A stretch of 64,000 nucleotides of DNA from Ottelia alismoides (Eukaryota > Streptophyta > Magnoliopsida > Alismatales > Hydrocharitaceae), in assembly GCA_037367405.1 (NCBI GenBank), contig JAZKJV010001876.1, positions 372,001-436,000 on the forward strand. Direction: 5' to 3'. This document shows, in pieces, positions 1-11,919 of the stretch (the stretch's first letter is position 1; each line of letters starts with the position of its first letter). The notes under the pieces were generated by a model. It did not search any database and had not been told where the DNA came from. It saw only the letters and a list, made by a program, of their open reading frames with translations. The translations under genes and the position numbers were made by a program.

Positions 1-720
1 TTTTCTGCATGCATTCGTTGTTCATATTCATTGTATCTAACTCATTAATTCTTCCTCGTATCTTTTTATACTTTCTCTTACACATTCTCTTTTCTTTTTC
101 TTGTAAGGACTTAATGAGCAAGAGCGGCTTTCTTAGGAGTGTCGGTGCACTTTAGTGAAGCGGAGGCAACTTGTTTCTTAATCAAGTTGCAGGAGAGAGC
201 TAGAGGTGGAGAAAAATTGAGAGAGACCAACAATTAGAGCATAGATAGTTTTTCATTTATTTTTGCATTTTATTCATTCTAAATTCTTGTAAAAAGGACA
301 CTATATTCCTTTTTTGTGGGGTCTGTTTCACCATGTGTGGTTTCACTTGGGGGACACCTCGTCTATTTTATCATGTTTTTCACCTTGTTTCCATTTGTTT
401 TTCTATTTTGTTTTATTTATGTTGTGTAATTGAGCCCTAGTTGTAGGATTTGCTTGACAATAGATTAAGGCCAAACACTTAATTATATTTTCCTGCACCT
501 ATAGTTCTCCTTGGTACATAGTCAAATTTCAAATTACTTCTCATATATACGTTGAATCGAGCACCGAGAGGGACTCTACACAACGCTAGCAAGACTCCCT
601 GTAATGTGCACCGAAGAGTTCCCTAGGACCGAACTTTTGGATTCTATTTCAAGTGATTAACACTTCTGCTTCACGTTAATATCAATTTCTATACCTAGGG
701 TGATTTCATAGTCTTGCATT

Positions 721-750
721 TTCATATATATATATATATATATATATATG
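721..750. repeat. (TA)n microsatellite
   Basis: Uninterrupted alternating TA run of about 26 bases in the gypsy3 leader, at a point where gypsy1 has ordinary sequence. It probably grew by slippage after insertion. Confidence 0.9.
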
Positions 751-1056
751 ATAAACTTCGAATGAGGAAGGGTTCATCATATATATGGTGAGCCAACCTC
801 AATTTAGACATCTTTCCAATATATTTTACAATTTCTTGTTACATACATACAACAATAAATATTAACACAGCATGTATAGCGAAATAAAATTATTATATTG
901 GATGGAAATGTTAATTTACATTGGATGTTATATTTTACAAAATTCATTTTTTACAATGTGCAGTTTATAATTTTACAAAACTGGTAAAGAATTTTTACTA
1001 AATTCACAATGGCCTTTATAATTTCATAAAAGCCCCCACCTCATTTGAAAGGTCCC

Positions 1057-1105
1057 CTATATGTATGTGTGTATGTATGTATGTATGTACATATGTATGT
1101 ATGTT
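1057..1105. repeat. TATG/TGTA tetranucleotide repeat
   Basis: About 50 bases of TGTA/TATG units with small interruptions, in the gypsy3 leader just before the block conserved with gypsy1. Confidence 0.85.
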
Positions 1106-2361
1106 TCAATTCTGCTTAGCATCCTTACATGTAGAGAGCAGGAGGCAAGGTGAGCATTTACGCTTTAGCATGCATCATTGATTTCTCCTCGTATTGCTTC
1201 TCCGACTCTTGCCCTTTGATTTTGATACCCTAGGTTGCTTAAAGAATTGACTCCTCGATAGGATTCATGTATCTTATTAAAAACACAAAATGAAATTGAT
1301 CATATCATTGTATTGGAAGAGCAATCACCTCATTGTATTTGCATTTTATTTTCCACGTACACACTAAGGATTAGTGCCCCAATCCCACACCTTCGTACGT
1401 GTTTGTACAACTTTGTTTTTTAACACCTAACTCCAAAATTGACAAGATAATTGACTGAACCTTCACAGGCTTCACACTACATTGACTTGGTGAATTGGGG
1501 GTTCGCATTGTGTTTGTATGTGCTTGGTGTTAGGTCAGTTACGATTGTCCTCTCTAGATCATTAGCAGTCACATTCTCCTTAATCCCTCCCTCCCACCCA
1601 TTTCTGATTTAATTCCTTATAGTGGCAGGGAACCACAAAATCTTTTCCTTCATAGTGCATCAGTACTTCGGATGCTACTCAGATCTCGTAACTTTGGCAG
1701 AACAATGATCTCTTTGATCTAGACCTAGATTTCTATGAGCTTACACATCCCGATCCATTGATAGTTTTTCCATGACTTCGAGAGAGAACCTACTATTTTA
1801 ATATGATAATTCATTTTCTGATGCTTGATTTATTCGATGTTATACCTAATCTTTCTTCATTACGTGCATCGGGTATCTGTTTTCTTGTTGAGTCTCCTGA
1901 TGTTGATCTTCCATACATTTTTGAGAGAGTGGTTGACATGGAGGATTCCATGACGGATCCTTCCTTCTCCACGTTCCATTTTTTCAGCTCCAACCCTTCA
2001 CTCCATTCTAATCTTAAGCCGAAGATATCATTTGTGCTATTGGTACTTGACTTGACATTCTCTTCTATTTACCAAGTAGCAGACACTTGCCTGATTGCCT
2101 ATCTGGGTGTCCTCGTTTGCATTGTTGAACATGTTGTTGTCCTCACTCCATGACAACAACAATAGTACGATATTCGCATTACAATTGTCTTGAACCTTGA
2201 TGCAATGTTGTGCTAGTCTCTATGCCCAACTAGGGGTGTAAACTCTAGTGCTTGTTGAGAGGCACCTCAACAATGTCTGCCTTGTATATGTATGTTTTGT
2301 CTTGATTTGCACCTTCCTTCTTCTGTTTATCATACACCTCTTTTATCTGTATATATGTGTG

Positions 2362-2830
2362 CTATACTTAGGATGTACTCTATCCTATGTATAGGGCAGT
2401 GAATGACTTGTGTTGTTCATATTTGTCTTTTTCATCACTTTTGTCGTTGCTTATACTTACTCTACCCAAAGTATAGGGGAAGTGATGTTGTTCATATCAT
2501 ATCTTTTGTATTTTTATTCTTATGATCTCTCGATTGTCCCCCAACTTGTTATTCTATACCTAGGGCTATTCTACCAAAAGTATAAGGGGGCAAGACGAGC
2601 CGTTGAGTTTGTCAATTATTTTCCTTGATTTTCCCCTTTTGTACAGTCTTCTATTTAGGATTAATTAATCCTAAGTATAGGGGGGATCACCGACTTCTAG
2701 TTATTCTTTGAGTTTGTTGTATAGTGTCCTTTTCATATTTCTATAGTTAGCATGAGTTATGTCTTCCTTTGCAGCTCTTTGATCACTATCAGGACATAGT
2801 TCGAGCTAAGTATAGGAGGTGTTGTATATA
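2362..2830 (+). repeat. gypsy3 hairpin array with polypurine-tract-like arms
   Basis: Decayed copies of an inverted repeat built on CTATACTTAGG...CCTAAGTATAG. The clearest are 2362-2374 with 2382-2394 (12 of 13 pairs) and 2651-2680 (left arm lacks two bases). Partial units, mostly only the right arm AAGTATAGGGG, lie near 2464, 2577 and 2808. The same array occurs at the same relative place in gypsy1 (48304-48773). The right arms resemble the element's own polypurine tract. Confidence 0.7.
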
Positions 2831-4278
2831 TTATATATATACTTTAAGAAGAACTCTTTTAAAATATGTTTATTTTTTGGATATGTATATAAATGCGTAA
2901 AATTCACATGTGTATATAGACTTTGGTCACCTTCCATCTATAAAAAAACACACAAAACAAAAAAAACATAAAAACAAAATAAAGAAACAAAAAATATATC
3001 TTCTTTTCAAAAAGTTATTTTATGTGTATCTACTTGTATATATTTTATTAACCCTTTTTGTCTCTTCGGAAAAGGTTTAAATCTCTATAAAAAAATGTTT
3101 TGTATTTATTTCTTGCATTTGCATGTGCATTTTTCAGGGTAATATTGACATTTAAACTAAGTCTGGAATAAAAGTTGGACCTTCATTCACTTAATTTCAG
3201 AGGAACCTTATAAGAACTGGAGTTATGACTTTTCATGTCTTAGTGACTTAATTCTTTGAGTCATAAGACTATGTTCACATGTAGTCTCGAATAATTTAAG
3301 TAGAATATTTGATAACACACGTATGATTCTTGTAGATTATGGCTTATCTTGGACAAGCACTCTTCATGTAGCTCTTCATGGAGGAGGTAGTGCGGAGGAA
3401 GAATCTTTTGGATTGGGGTAGCACATGGGTATGTAACAACTAACGGGAATATCCGTCTTCCATTAGGGAGGGTAGTGCGTCTCAACTTGATCTAGTAGTA
3501 TTGAGGTCTAAAGATAGGATGATGTGGGTTTGCAATAATGCTTCAAAGAGGGATAGTCTACTAGCTCAAGATGAAAAAACTCCTTATGTACATGTTGCAC
3601 CTTGTATATATTTGAAAAAAAAACAAAAAGAAAAGAAAAAAATGTTGAATCTCCAAAAGCGAACATGCCTGATTGAAAAGTAAAATGCCTGCCGAAGTGT
3701 ATATACAAGTATATATAAAAAAGAAGAGCTTCACAGTAAGTTTTTTGTAAGCTAGCTACTCAATGACTTGGCTCCACTGGTCATGCATCCAAGGATAGGT
3801 AGCTAAATTGGTTACCATCCATTCTTTTCTCCATCTCCTCTTCTTGAGCTGTTTGTAATTGAACCTAGAAGGGAATATCTCCGCACCTCAAGGAAAGAGT
3901 TGTTAGACCGGGGGACTAGAATTACCTAGTTGAGAGAGATTGTCTCTTTGCTACTTTTGAGATGTGGAGCTGTAATTCACTTACACCGTACAAGTAAAGA
4001 TTCATAGTAATAAGTAATTGTTTATGTAGACTCGTTCTAACTTGACTGTTGACGCAACCTTTATAGGAGTATAGTCGAACTTGAAGGTGGTTAGGGTTTA
4101 AATATGTTTACCATTAAGGTCCCACCACACTAATTATCCAAATGTATGATAGAGCTCCATATTACAACTGTACGAAGATAAGTTTAATACTCAAAGTTAC
4201 CCTAATTTCTTTATTTTCCTTTCTTTTTCTTTTATTCACTTATTCTTTCAAATAAGTATTTGCTAAGGGACTAGCAAA
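2831..4278 (+). other. gypsy3 3' untranslated internal segment
   Basis: AT-rich non-coding stretch between the hairpin array and the polypurine tract. The part at 3750-3990 is clearly conserved with the complement of gypsy1 46520-46750. Short open frames here are not conserved and are not called. Confidence 0.6.
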
Positions 4279-4281
4279 GCC

Positions 4282-4295
4282 AAAGCATAGGGTGA
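4282..4295 (+). promoter_or_regulatory. gypsy3 polypurine tract
   Basis: A purine-rich run (AAAGCATAGGG) stands directly before the TGATGAATC that begins the LTR. gypsy1 has AAGTATAGGGGGA at the same place. It would prime plus-strand DNA synthesis during reverse transcription. Confidence 0.65.
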
Positions 4296-7200
4296 TGATG
4301 AATCTACATTTCATCATCTTTATTAATTTATTTTAGCTTAATATCCCTTAGAAAACACATGTATATTTTAATAAATCCATATTCTTACTAAATGCATCTG
4401 TATATAAATAATGTAGTATATTTTTTAACCTAAAATAAAAAATGAAATTAAGGAAAATAAAAAAAACTGTATATATGCAATAGATACAGGCTAACTCGAA
4501 CCCTAAGAGAAGGTCAAGACTTGACCTGATCAACTGGGAATAAAGTAGGGGGAGATAGGTTCTTTAATCAGAAAATCAAAAAAAAATAATTTCTAAATAC
4601 TTTTCTTTTATTTTGTTTATATTTATATCAAACTTACACTATTTTTTTTATCCATAAATTTACCTCAATAAATAGTTTTCTTTTATAGAAGTTGTAAATA
4701 GAAATGTTTTCTAGATAGTAAAAATTATTAAAAAACAAAATCATGTACAGAATAAAAGTAACCACATTCGAAAAAAAATCGTAAAGCAATAATAGAAACA
4801 CCAATTCCAACTCCTTATAAACACAACTTGAATCAAACTCACTTTTATTCTAAATTAAGTTATCTTCAAAATGGCAGTAGTTTCATAATTTTTGAAGCCG
4901 TGGTTGAAAGACAATTATTTGGGGTGGTCTTTTGCAATTTTACCAATTATTTATTGAATATATTTACCCTTATTTATTTGTATACATAATGTATTTATAA
5001 ATAATTGTAAATAATTTTAAAATTTATTTAAAATAAAAATAAAAAACTTTAAAGAATAAAATCACATAATTTCCGTATCTAATTATGTATAACGTGTACC
5101 ATATGTATATAATATATGTATATAATTTATTTCCTTAAATAATAACAACAAAAAAATTAAATATATAACATTTATTATTTAAATTAATAAAGTGACTAAA
5201 ATAATATAATTATTTATTTTTTATGTAAATAATATATCATGTGTATATAATGTAATTAACTCGTTAATTAACCCACCATTCAGGTGGCTCATTAAGTTAT
5301 TAGTGTTTATTATTTAAAATCAATATAATTTCGATAATTAATTATTTTATTTATTATTCTATTAATTCCACCATTAACATCCTTTCTTTTTTCTCTCCAT
5401 TCAAATTTTTAAATAAAATTATTATTATTATTATTATTATCGTTTATTTGGTTCATCTTCCATCATTTCTACTTGATCAACCTGAGGTGAGAGGAGCCTA
5501 ATTTCCCCAAAGCGATTTTTGGTTGAAAAAGTGCCTATATTTCGAGCAGTCTAACGATAGTGAGTCTGTCTTCGTCATGTCGTCATGGCTTTCATCCGCT
5601 CGCACGGTAAGATCCATTTTTCATTTAAACTTTCATCTAGATAATGTAGATTTAATTTTCATTTTGATTTCATTGTCAAATTTTTAATTTGTAGACCTTA
5701 GTTTCCATCATAGCCAATCATCACAACTCGATCCATGCCTAATTTCTAATCATCACATCCACCTTTGATTTCACATTGTTTCTTATCTACTTCACGTGAT
5801 CTCTCTCCTCAGACAATGTACAGTGGACGGACACGGTTCCAATACATCACCATCGACGAAACCCTTTGACACACTAATTCTTGTTTAATTTTTTAGATCA
5901 AGCCATCGTGCTCGATTCATTATATTTTGTTTTATTGCAAGTACACACGTGGAATTTTAAAAAATAGAAAAAAATAAAAAAAATTACAAAAAAGGGAGAA
6001 AATCGTTTTTTACAAAAAAGAAAATAATTTTAAAATAAAAAAAATTGGCACACATCCAATCCGTCGTATCCACAACAACGCCACCTTCCATCACCATCAT
6101 TGACTCCTGTCGATCGCCCTCCTCCATAGGAGCCCACCATCTCCATAGCAAACCTCCTTGTCTGCCATTGCCGACCCCCAACAAGTCTATCCATGAACAC
6201 CGCTCCAACCTAGCATCATGTCACTGCTCCTGGAGTGAACCTATGCTGCCTGGAGTCGCCAGCCACCGCGAAGGACTTCTGTCGACCTCCTCCCCTATCG
6301 ATCGCATCTCCACCGCATCACGCAGTCCCATCCACCATTCGCCATCTCTCCACTGACCATCTCATCCACCGTTGGAGGAGTATCCGTTGTCTCAAGGAAT
6401 CTGTGCCCCATCCATTGAGCAGAGTACTACTGCTGGAGGAAACCACTCCACCATCCTTTCGTGCATGCGCCACCATCTAAGCGGAACCCATCCGCCATCC
6501 AACACTATCGTAGGAGCTCGTGACCACCTTCACCAACATCTGTCTGGAACTCTGCAACCACTCTATTGTCCTAACGGGCCGCCCAAGCTGCCAGCTTCTC
6601 TGCTTGAGGGAGTTTCACTGCAACTAACATCCACCACCCATTGTAGCTCCTACAGGAATGCAACACCTTTCACCATATATCGATATGGCACCATCCACCT
6701 CCTGGAGCCACCATCGATTCTTCGCAGCCTTATGCAAGCTGCCTTCCAAATCGAACTCGTCGTCGCCTTGGGTGGAGAATAAGAAAATGGGGCAGACACT
6801 TTTACTTTAGCTTGAAGACTAATAATGAATAGAAAATCCCAAATCTAATTACTATGCCTAAATTTTTGGTTAAATTATATTTTATACCCTGGAGTTCCTG
6901 ATTTCGTAAATAAGCCCCTGCCACCGTTAATCATGTGTAGCCCATGCCTTTTCTTTGGGTAAATTATGATTGTTTTCCTGCATTTTTATTCTTGTTATAT
7001 TTTTACTGTAAAAACTCCGAATAATTATTATTCAATCCCTATTCATCCAGCATTTAAATTGCATGCTTTGTTATTAAAATAATTTTTTTCCACGCTAAAT
7101 AAATTATCCAAAAATCAAATTAAGTTCCTATCACTTGTCTTTTCACAGTGTTAATTCTTCATTGTAATTTATTTCCATTTACTATTATTAAAAAATCAAA

Positions 7201-8180
7201 AAGTTTGCATTCTTCGTTGTTTAACGTTAAAAAAATCCCAAAAAAATCAAATATTACGTCAAAGTTCCAAAAAATAAGGATAGTTTTATTTTTATGTATT
7301 TTATTTTCTGTGCAATTTTCATATATTATTTTTTAAAAACTCAAAAAATGTAAATTACTAAAAATCTTATAAAAATCACAAAAAATGTAGAAAAATCCAA
7401 AAATATGATTTTACTTCCTGTGTGTAGACAATTTTTTATAACTTTTAGCAGAAATAAATACAGTTATTTTGTAGTTATTTAACATTTTTAAACTGCAAAA
7501 CACTCCTTCTTGTTCATTACTTGACGTCATTTTTGAATTCTAATTTTTGGAAAAATCTAAAAAACTTTAAAAATCTCTGAAAAATAACCAAACATATTAG
7601 AAAAAATAAAATACAAAAACATTTATTTTACCTTTTTATTATTTTTAATATATTTGAAAAAAAATAAAAAGTTGCATATCTTTCATGTATAAATTTTCTT
7701 CGAAAAATTATATTCTTGAAAATTAAAAATTGCAAAATTAAAATAATTAAAATTTTGAAAATAAAATATATAAAAAATGAATAAAAATCTAAAAAAATAA
7801 AAATCTCAGAAAAACCACGATAGATTACATTTGAATTTCCTCTCTTTTAATTGATTTTTCAATTATTAAAATAACCCTCAGGATTTGTAGTCTCCCTGAC
7901 TCTTTTCTTATGGTACATTTTATATAATTATTAACTTGAGAAGCAATAAATTTTTTTATTGAGGGATTATTCGGGTTGCAAGACTTGTGTATAATTCATT
8001 TAAAATATAACCTGAAAATCTAGAACAACAGCTTGCAATGATAGATGGGTAAATAAAAAAACTCTGAGGCTTTATTGCATTTTTTCCCTAAATACGACCA
8101 AACCATATTTAACGTACTAAAAATAAACCATAAAAGGTGGAGAGATACCAGGGTAATTTACCCCTTGTTGCACGCTAACA
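4296..8180 (+). repeat. gypsy3 3' LTR (diverged, right end tentative)
   Basis: Starts TGATGAATCTACATTTCATC, nearly the same as the start of the gypsy1 LTRs. The layout also matches gypsy1: AT-rich opening, a segment resembling the gypsy1 LTR near 4500-4560, a GC-rich middle (about 6045-6782), then a long A-rich tract full of 'aaaaatcc' runs (6840-7900). Length to the proposed end (TAACA at 8176-8180) is about 3.9 kb, close to the gypsy1 LTR. The terminal sequence does not match gypsy1, so the right boundary is a guess. Open frames of 81-136 codons at 6045-6782 lie on both strands of the GC-rich middle and are taken as chance. Confidence 0.6.
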
Positions 8181-8245
8181 ATCAGTCGGGATGAGCTCAC
8201 CTAACGTGATTGGACGGCCCAAACACGCATCCCTTCATAGATGCA

Positions 8246-8542
8246 TCAATAGGTGAGATAAGAACTAGAGTGTGGTCGTGGTTCGACGACTGCTGCTACT
8301 CGGGAAGAATGGGGAAGAACACGTCCTCCCCGTCCTTTGATCGATAGTTTTTTGATCCATCGATGGCCTTCTTCAATGTTCTTGGGCTCAACACCTTCGA
8401 CAGACTCTTCCACAACAAATGTAGTGCTTAGGAAGATATAGGAACCAGTGATGGGATCCTGGTACACCGGGAAAGCATAAGCACCTAGAGCATATTCAAT
8501 GAGATCGCATGCGACCCTAAAAGGGTCCATTGGCCATGGGAC
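8246..8542 (-). pseudogene. Unrecognised open fragment, 98 codons, cut by copia A
   Basis: On the minus strand a frame stays open from the copia A LTR edge (8542) to a stop at 8246. Composition looks protein-like: VACDLIEYALGAYAFPVYQD, then a segment containing FVVEESVEGVEPKN and a basic stretch ending near SSSYLTY. Only the part outside the LTR is considered, because the upstream 49 codons of the longer frame read into copia A. I do not recognise the family. It could be the last exon of a host gene interrupted by the transposon, part of an unknown element, or chance. Confidence 0.3.
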
Positions 8543-9638
8543 TGTTGGACATGCGAGCCCAGGACAAGCCATTATGCAATAAATGTTATCGCTAATATCG
8601 TTCCCTGATCTAAAAAAAGAATGATTAATTTGCATAATAGGTCCCTCAGTACAATTAGGGTTATGTACCATGGCCACCTTAGTGATCATACAACTGTTGA
8701 TTCAATTGTTAAATCATAGAAGTTGTTGCTTGGATGAATATCTAAAGAGTTAGATTGATGACTCCTCAATCACCGTCAAATGATCAATAGGAGAGGATCT
8801 CCAACCTAAGGAGATGGCAATCCTTACTCTAAAGGCTGATAGGGGATGAGGTCTATCTCCTCATTATCTCCAACTATAATTATATAATTTGATTTGAAAT
8901 ATATTATATTGATTTATTGGTATATATTAATTTAAACTAAATTAGTTACTTTTGTGTTTTTACAACAATATCATGGCCATTGAAAGAAACACAAATCAAT
9001 CCCATCCATCGATTTTGTGTTGTCCATGGATTGAGATCCATGGATCCCAAAATACTATATAAGAAGAGGCACCCCTTTCTATTCAAGATATAAAATCAAT
9101 ACACATTCCCTCTCTCATTCTCTACATGCCAAGCCTCTCTCTCTCTTTCTCATTGTGGTCGTCCACCATGGAGCCCTTGAGAAAGTCACCATCACCGCAA
9201 CATCATCGTTATGTTGCCGGATTGCTCTATCATGGATCTCCATTGGTGCGCTTCGCTTGTGAAGAAGGCACCAAATCTCGTGTGATAAGATCAGGAGATT
9301 CACCACTTGGATCATTGGATCATCAACATGGATTGTGAGGAGCACGTGTCTCATCAACACGCTCGATAGTGTCTTCTCCGTCGGATCGGACTTGAGATTG
9401 GAGGTCTATTTGTTTAGAGACTCGATCGCAAACTCGCTTCAAGAGATAATCCTTCTAATACCTAATAGTGGTTCAGATGAAATTATCCGAGAAGTATTCT
9501 TGGATCACGTGGTTTCATCACCTTAATTTTTTTTAATTCTTTTGCCCGGAGCAACTAGTGCGACTAGTCGCTCTCAATCGCATTCGATGCGATCCTCACT
9601 CTTCCGTGATTCTCTTAAGTAAGTTACCATATCTTTCA
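8543..9638 (+). repeat. copia A 5' LTR with a 1.56-kb internal deletion
   Basis: Begins TGTTGGACATGCGAGCCC and ends ATATCTTTCA, matching the family ends. Compared with its own 3' LTR it lacks the segment equivalent to about 14526-16083. The joint is near 8838-8841, inside what is a hairpin in the 3' LTR. The TATA-like TATATAAG at about 9057-9064 and the CT-rich tract at 9126-9150 remain. Confidence 0.85.
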
Positions 9639-9640
9639 AG

Positions 9641-9653
9641 TGGTATCAGATCC
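9641..9653 (+). promoter_or_regulatory. copia A primer binding site (initiator Met-tRNA)
   Basis: TGGTATCAGATCC, one change from the standard TGGTATCAGAGCC, two bases after the LTR end. Confidence 0.85.
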
Positions 9654-11900
9654 TTAGGTTGGCGGTTTTAGATACGATCCATATACCTAAGAAGACTTGC
9701 ATTCATTAGGGTTTGTGAAAAAATTATCGATTTCATTCTCGCAGCCCTATTTTGTGATTATTTTCGTCCCTATTTAATATGCATAAATACAAAATTATAA
9801 TTTGGATAATGTTTTTAATTTATTAAGGAAACTATGGGATTTGAGTTTGTGTGATTTGGAATATGATAAGTCATGTTATGATCATTTTAATTATCATATA
9901 TCCACTATTTCGGGGATGGAGAATCTTGACGTGATTAAAGAGTTAATGAAGGTTTTGAAACGACAAAAAATGTGTGATAGTTACTTTGGTTCTGTTATAA
10001 ATCAAATTATCAAACTTTGAAAACTTACTGTGTTTAATTTGGATTTGAATTGATTGAGATATGATAATTTTAGCGAGTGAGGGTCGTTGCTGGAAATTAC
10101 ATTCCTAATCACCAACCTTGTGATTGTCATTTAAGAAATTAGTGAAATTTATTGTTAATTTCTTGGAATAATTATGGATAAATATTTGGGTATTATTTTA
10201 TGATAATTATTTTCTTAAATGATATTTCCTAAACCAATGGTTGATTGGATGTGATCTAGATCACAATTGGTTACTCATATGTTTTCCAACAAACAATGTT
10301 ACTTGAATAGGTTTGGGAATTTGTTTAGCAAATTTCCCTATAATCAAAATGCTTTATATTATTACTATACGATATAACTTTGGTTGAAAAACCAGCTATC
10401 ATCTCAATTACAAGGTGATCGATTTTGCATTATCCCTTCTTAAGGCAGATATGGTGTCTAGTTGAGGAGAGTTGGGGTAGCATGTTGCACCATGTGCGGT
10501 CTGTCCCACTCCTGTCGGTACTGGCCATGACAACGGTTTGATGTAATGCTTGAGAAATCATGATGTATTTTCTAATTACTAAATTTTGAAATATTATGTA
10601 TTTGAGATAATACCATATTTTAAGTAATAAAGAAGAATGTTTGTTGGATATTAATTGGATCATTTATTTAAGGTGATTAGATTGATTGGAATCCAATTAA
10701 AAATTCAAATCTCTATTGTGAATAGATATGTTATTCCTTTGTAAGAATTAATTATATGAATATGACTCATAATAATTAATTAGAATTTGAACATGATATG
10801 GAGGATCACATAAGTGACATCCATGGTCTCCCATCAAGGCGAAGGGTTCTATCATCAGAGATTGTATGCAGGAGACGCATATCCGATGTGACAGATCCTT
10901 CATTAAACCCAGACAATAGTGTACTCAATAATAACTAGTAAAATATCATGGATTGGATACATGGTCAAGATATTGTACTTGCAATTGACACATAATGTAT
11001 GTGGCTAAAATGTACAAGCTTCCCCGTAATAATGAGGAATGACAATTAAATAGACAATAGGACTGCAACCCTTGGGTTTATATGTCTCTATAGTCTTGAT
11101 CGATCACCGAATGTACTTTGGAAGTGACATTTCAATGATGATCGTAATTGTCAAATAATCCTTATAAAATCTAAGAAGATGTTTTGGCTTACATATCTAC
11201 TCTTGACATTTAATCATGAATGACATGGTTCACTGCATCATGCAGAATGGTGGCTCTATAAGAGATGATGTATTCAAAAAGTTTGAGTACCTACATGACC
11301 TAAGTCTTTAAGAGTTAAGATGTATGCAAATATGATGAGTGTCATCATTCTACTATCTATACTCTAGTCATTCATGAGACTTCGTAATATTCATATTGTA
11401 TGAATGGAATGAAGCATGTATAAATGTCGAAATACTCTTACATTGAATCTGACTTACTTATTAGATAAGATCAAAAGTCTGGTAATTGGATCTCATTCTT
11501 CTAATAGCACTTGCAATTGGTTGCATATGTATTAGAAGACTATAAATTTGATCTAAAGGTTTAATAGTCATCCACATGGATATTGATGCAATTGTTGAAA
11601 TAAATCTCTATTGGATAGATGGACTTCGTATTTTAATTGGGAGAGCCCACGGTCTTAGATAATGTCACTATGACCTAGATATTAGAATATACTCTGTTTA
11701 TTTCTAAATGTTTGAAATAAACATGATTTCTGGAATAGACCTATCATAAAGAGTTATTATGGATATATTAAATAGTAATCTGACATCTAGAGGAATTTAC
11801 TAAATTATAAAATTAATGAATGGTTTATTAGCATTTCTAAACATTGAAAATTAAACCTTATAAGATCAATATGAAGATAAAATTCACTTGACAATGATCT
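9654..11900 (+). other. copia A leader and lost gag region
   Basis: Homologous to the copia B leader (32874-34570) and the copia C leader. It includes the conserved block around 10436-10530, equivalent to 33720-33830 in B and the complement of 42229-42335 in C. A short frame at 9802-10020 resembles one at 33067-33294 of copia B in part (ISTISGMENLDVI against ISTVAGTADLNVI). No intact UBN2 gag or zinc knuckle was found. Confidence 0.55.
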
Positions 11901-11919
11901 GGCATCAAACCTTGAACAT

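Larger units (their letters stand above)
1..4295 (+). mobile_element. gypsy3: internal region of an Athila-like, coding-poor Ty3/gypsy element
   Basis: Internal part of an LTR retrotransposon whose 5' LTR lies just left of the window. It aligns by eye, block by block, with the minus strand of gypsy1: the leader around 430-720 matches the complement of about 51360-51680, the block at 1120-1170 matches 51300-51340, the hairpins at 2362-2830 match 48304-48773, and 3750-3990 matches the complement of 46520-46750. Only about 1.1 kb lies between leader and hairpins, against about 2.4 kb in gypsy1, so most of the coding region is missing. No gag, protease, reverse transcriptase or integrase motif was found. 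The open frame at 1803-2153 sits where the gypsy1 protein would be but shows no recognisable domain. It is probably a non-autonomous derivative. Confidence 0.75.

Noticed and set aside
6045..6782. Overlapping open frames of 81-136 codons on + and one on the minus strand
   Set aside because: They lie in the GC-rich middle of the gypsy3 LTR, the counterpart of gypsy1 21780-22290, which also has open frames on both strands. No domain recognised.
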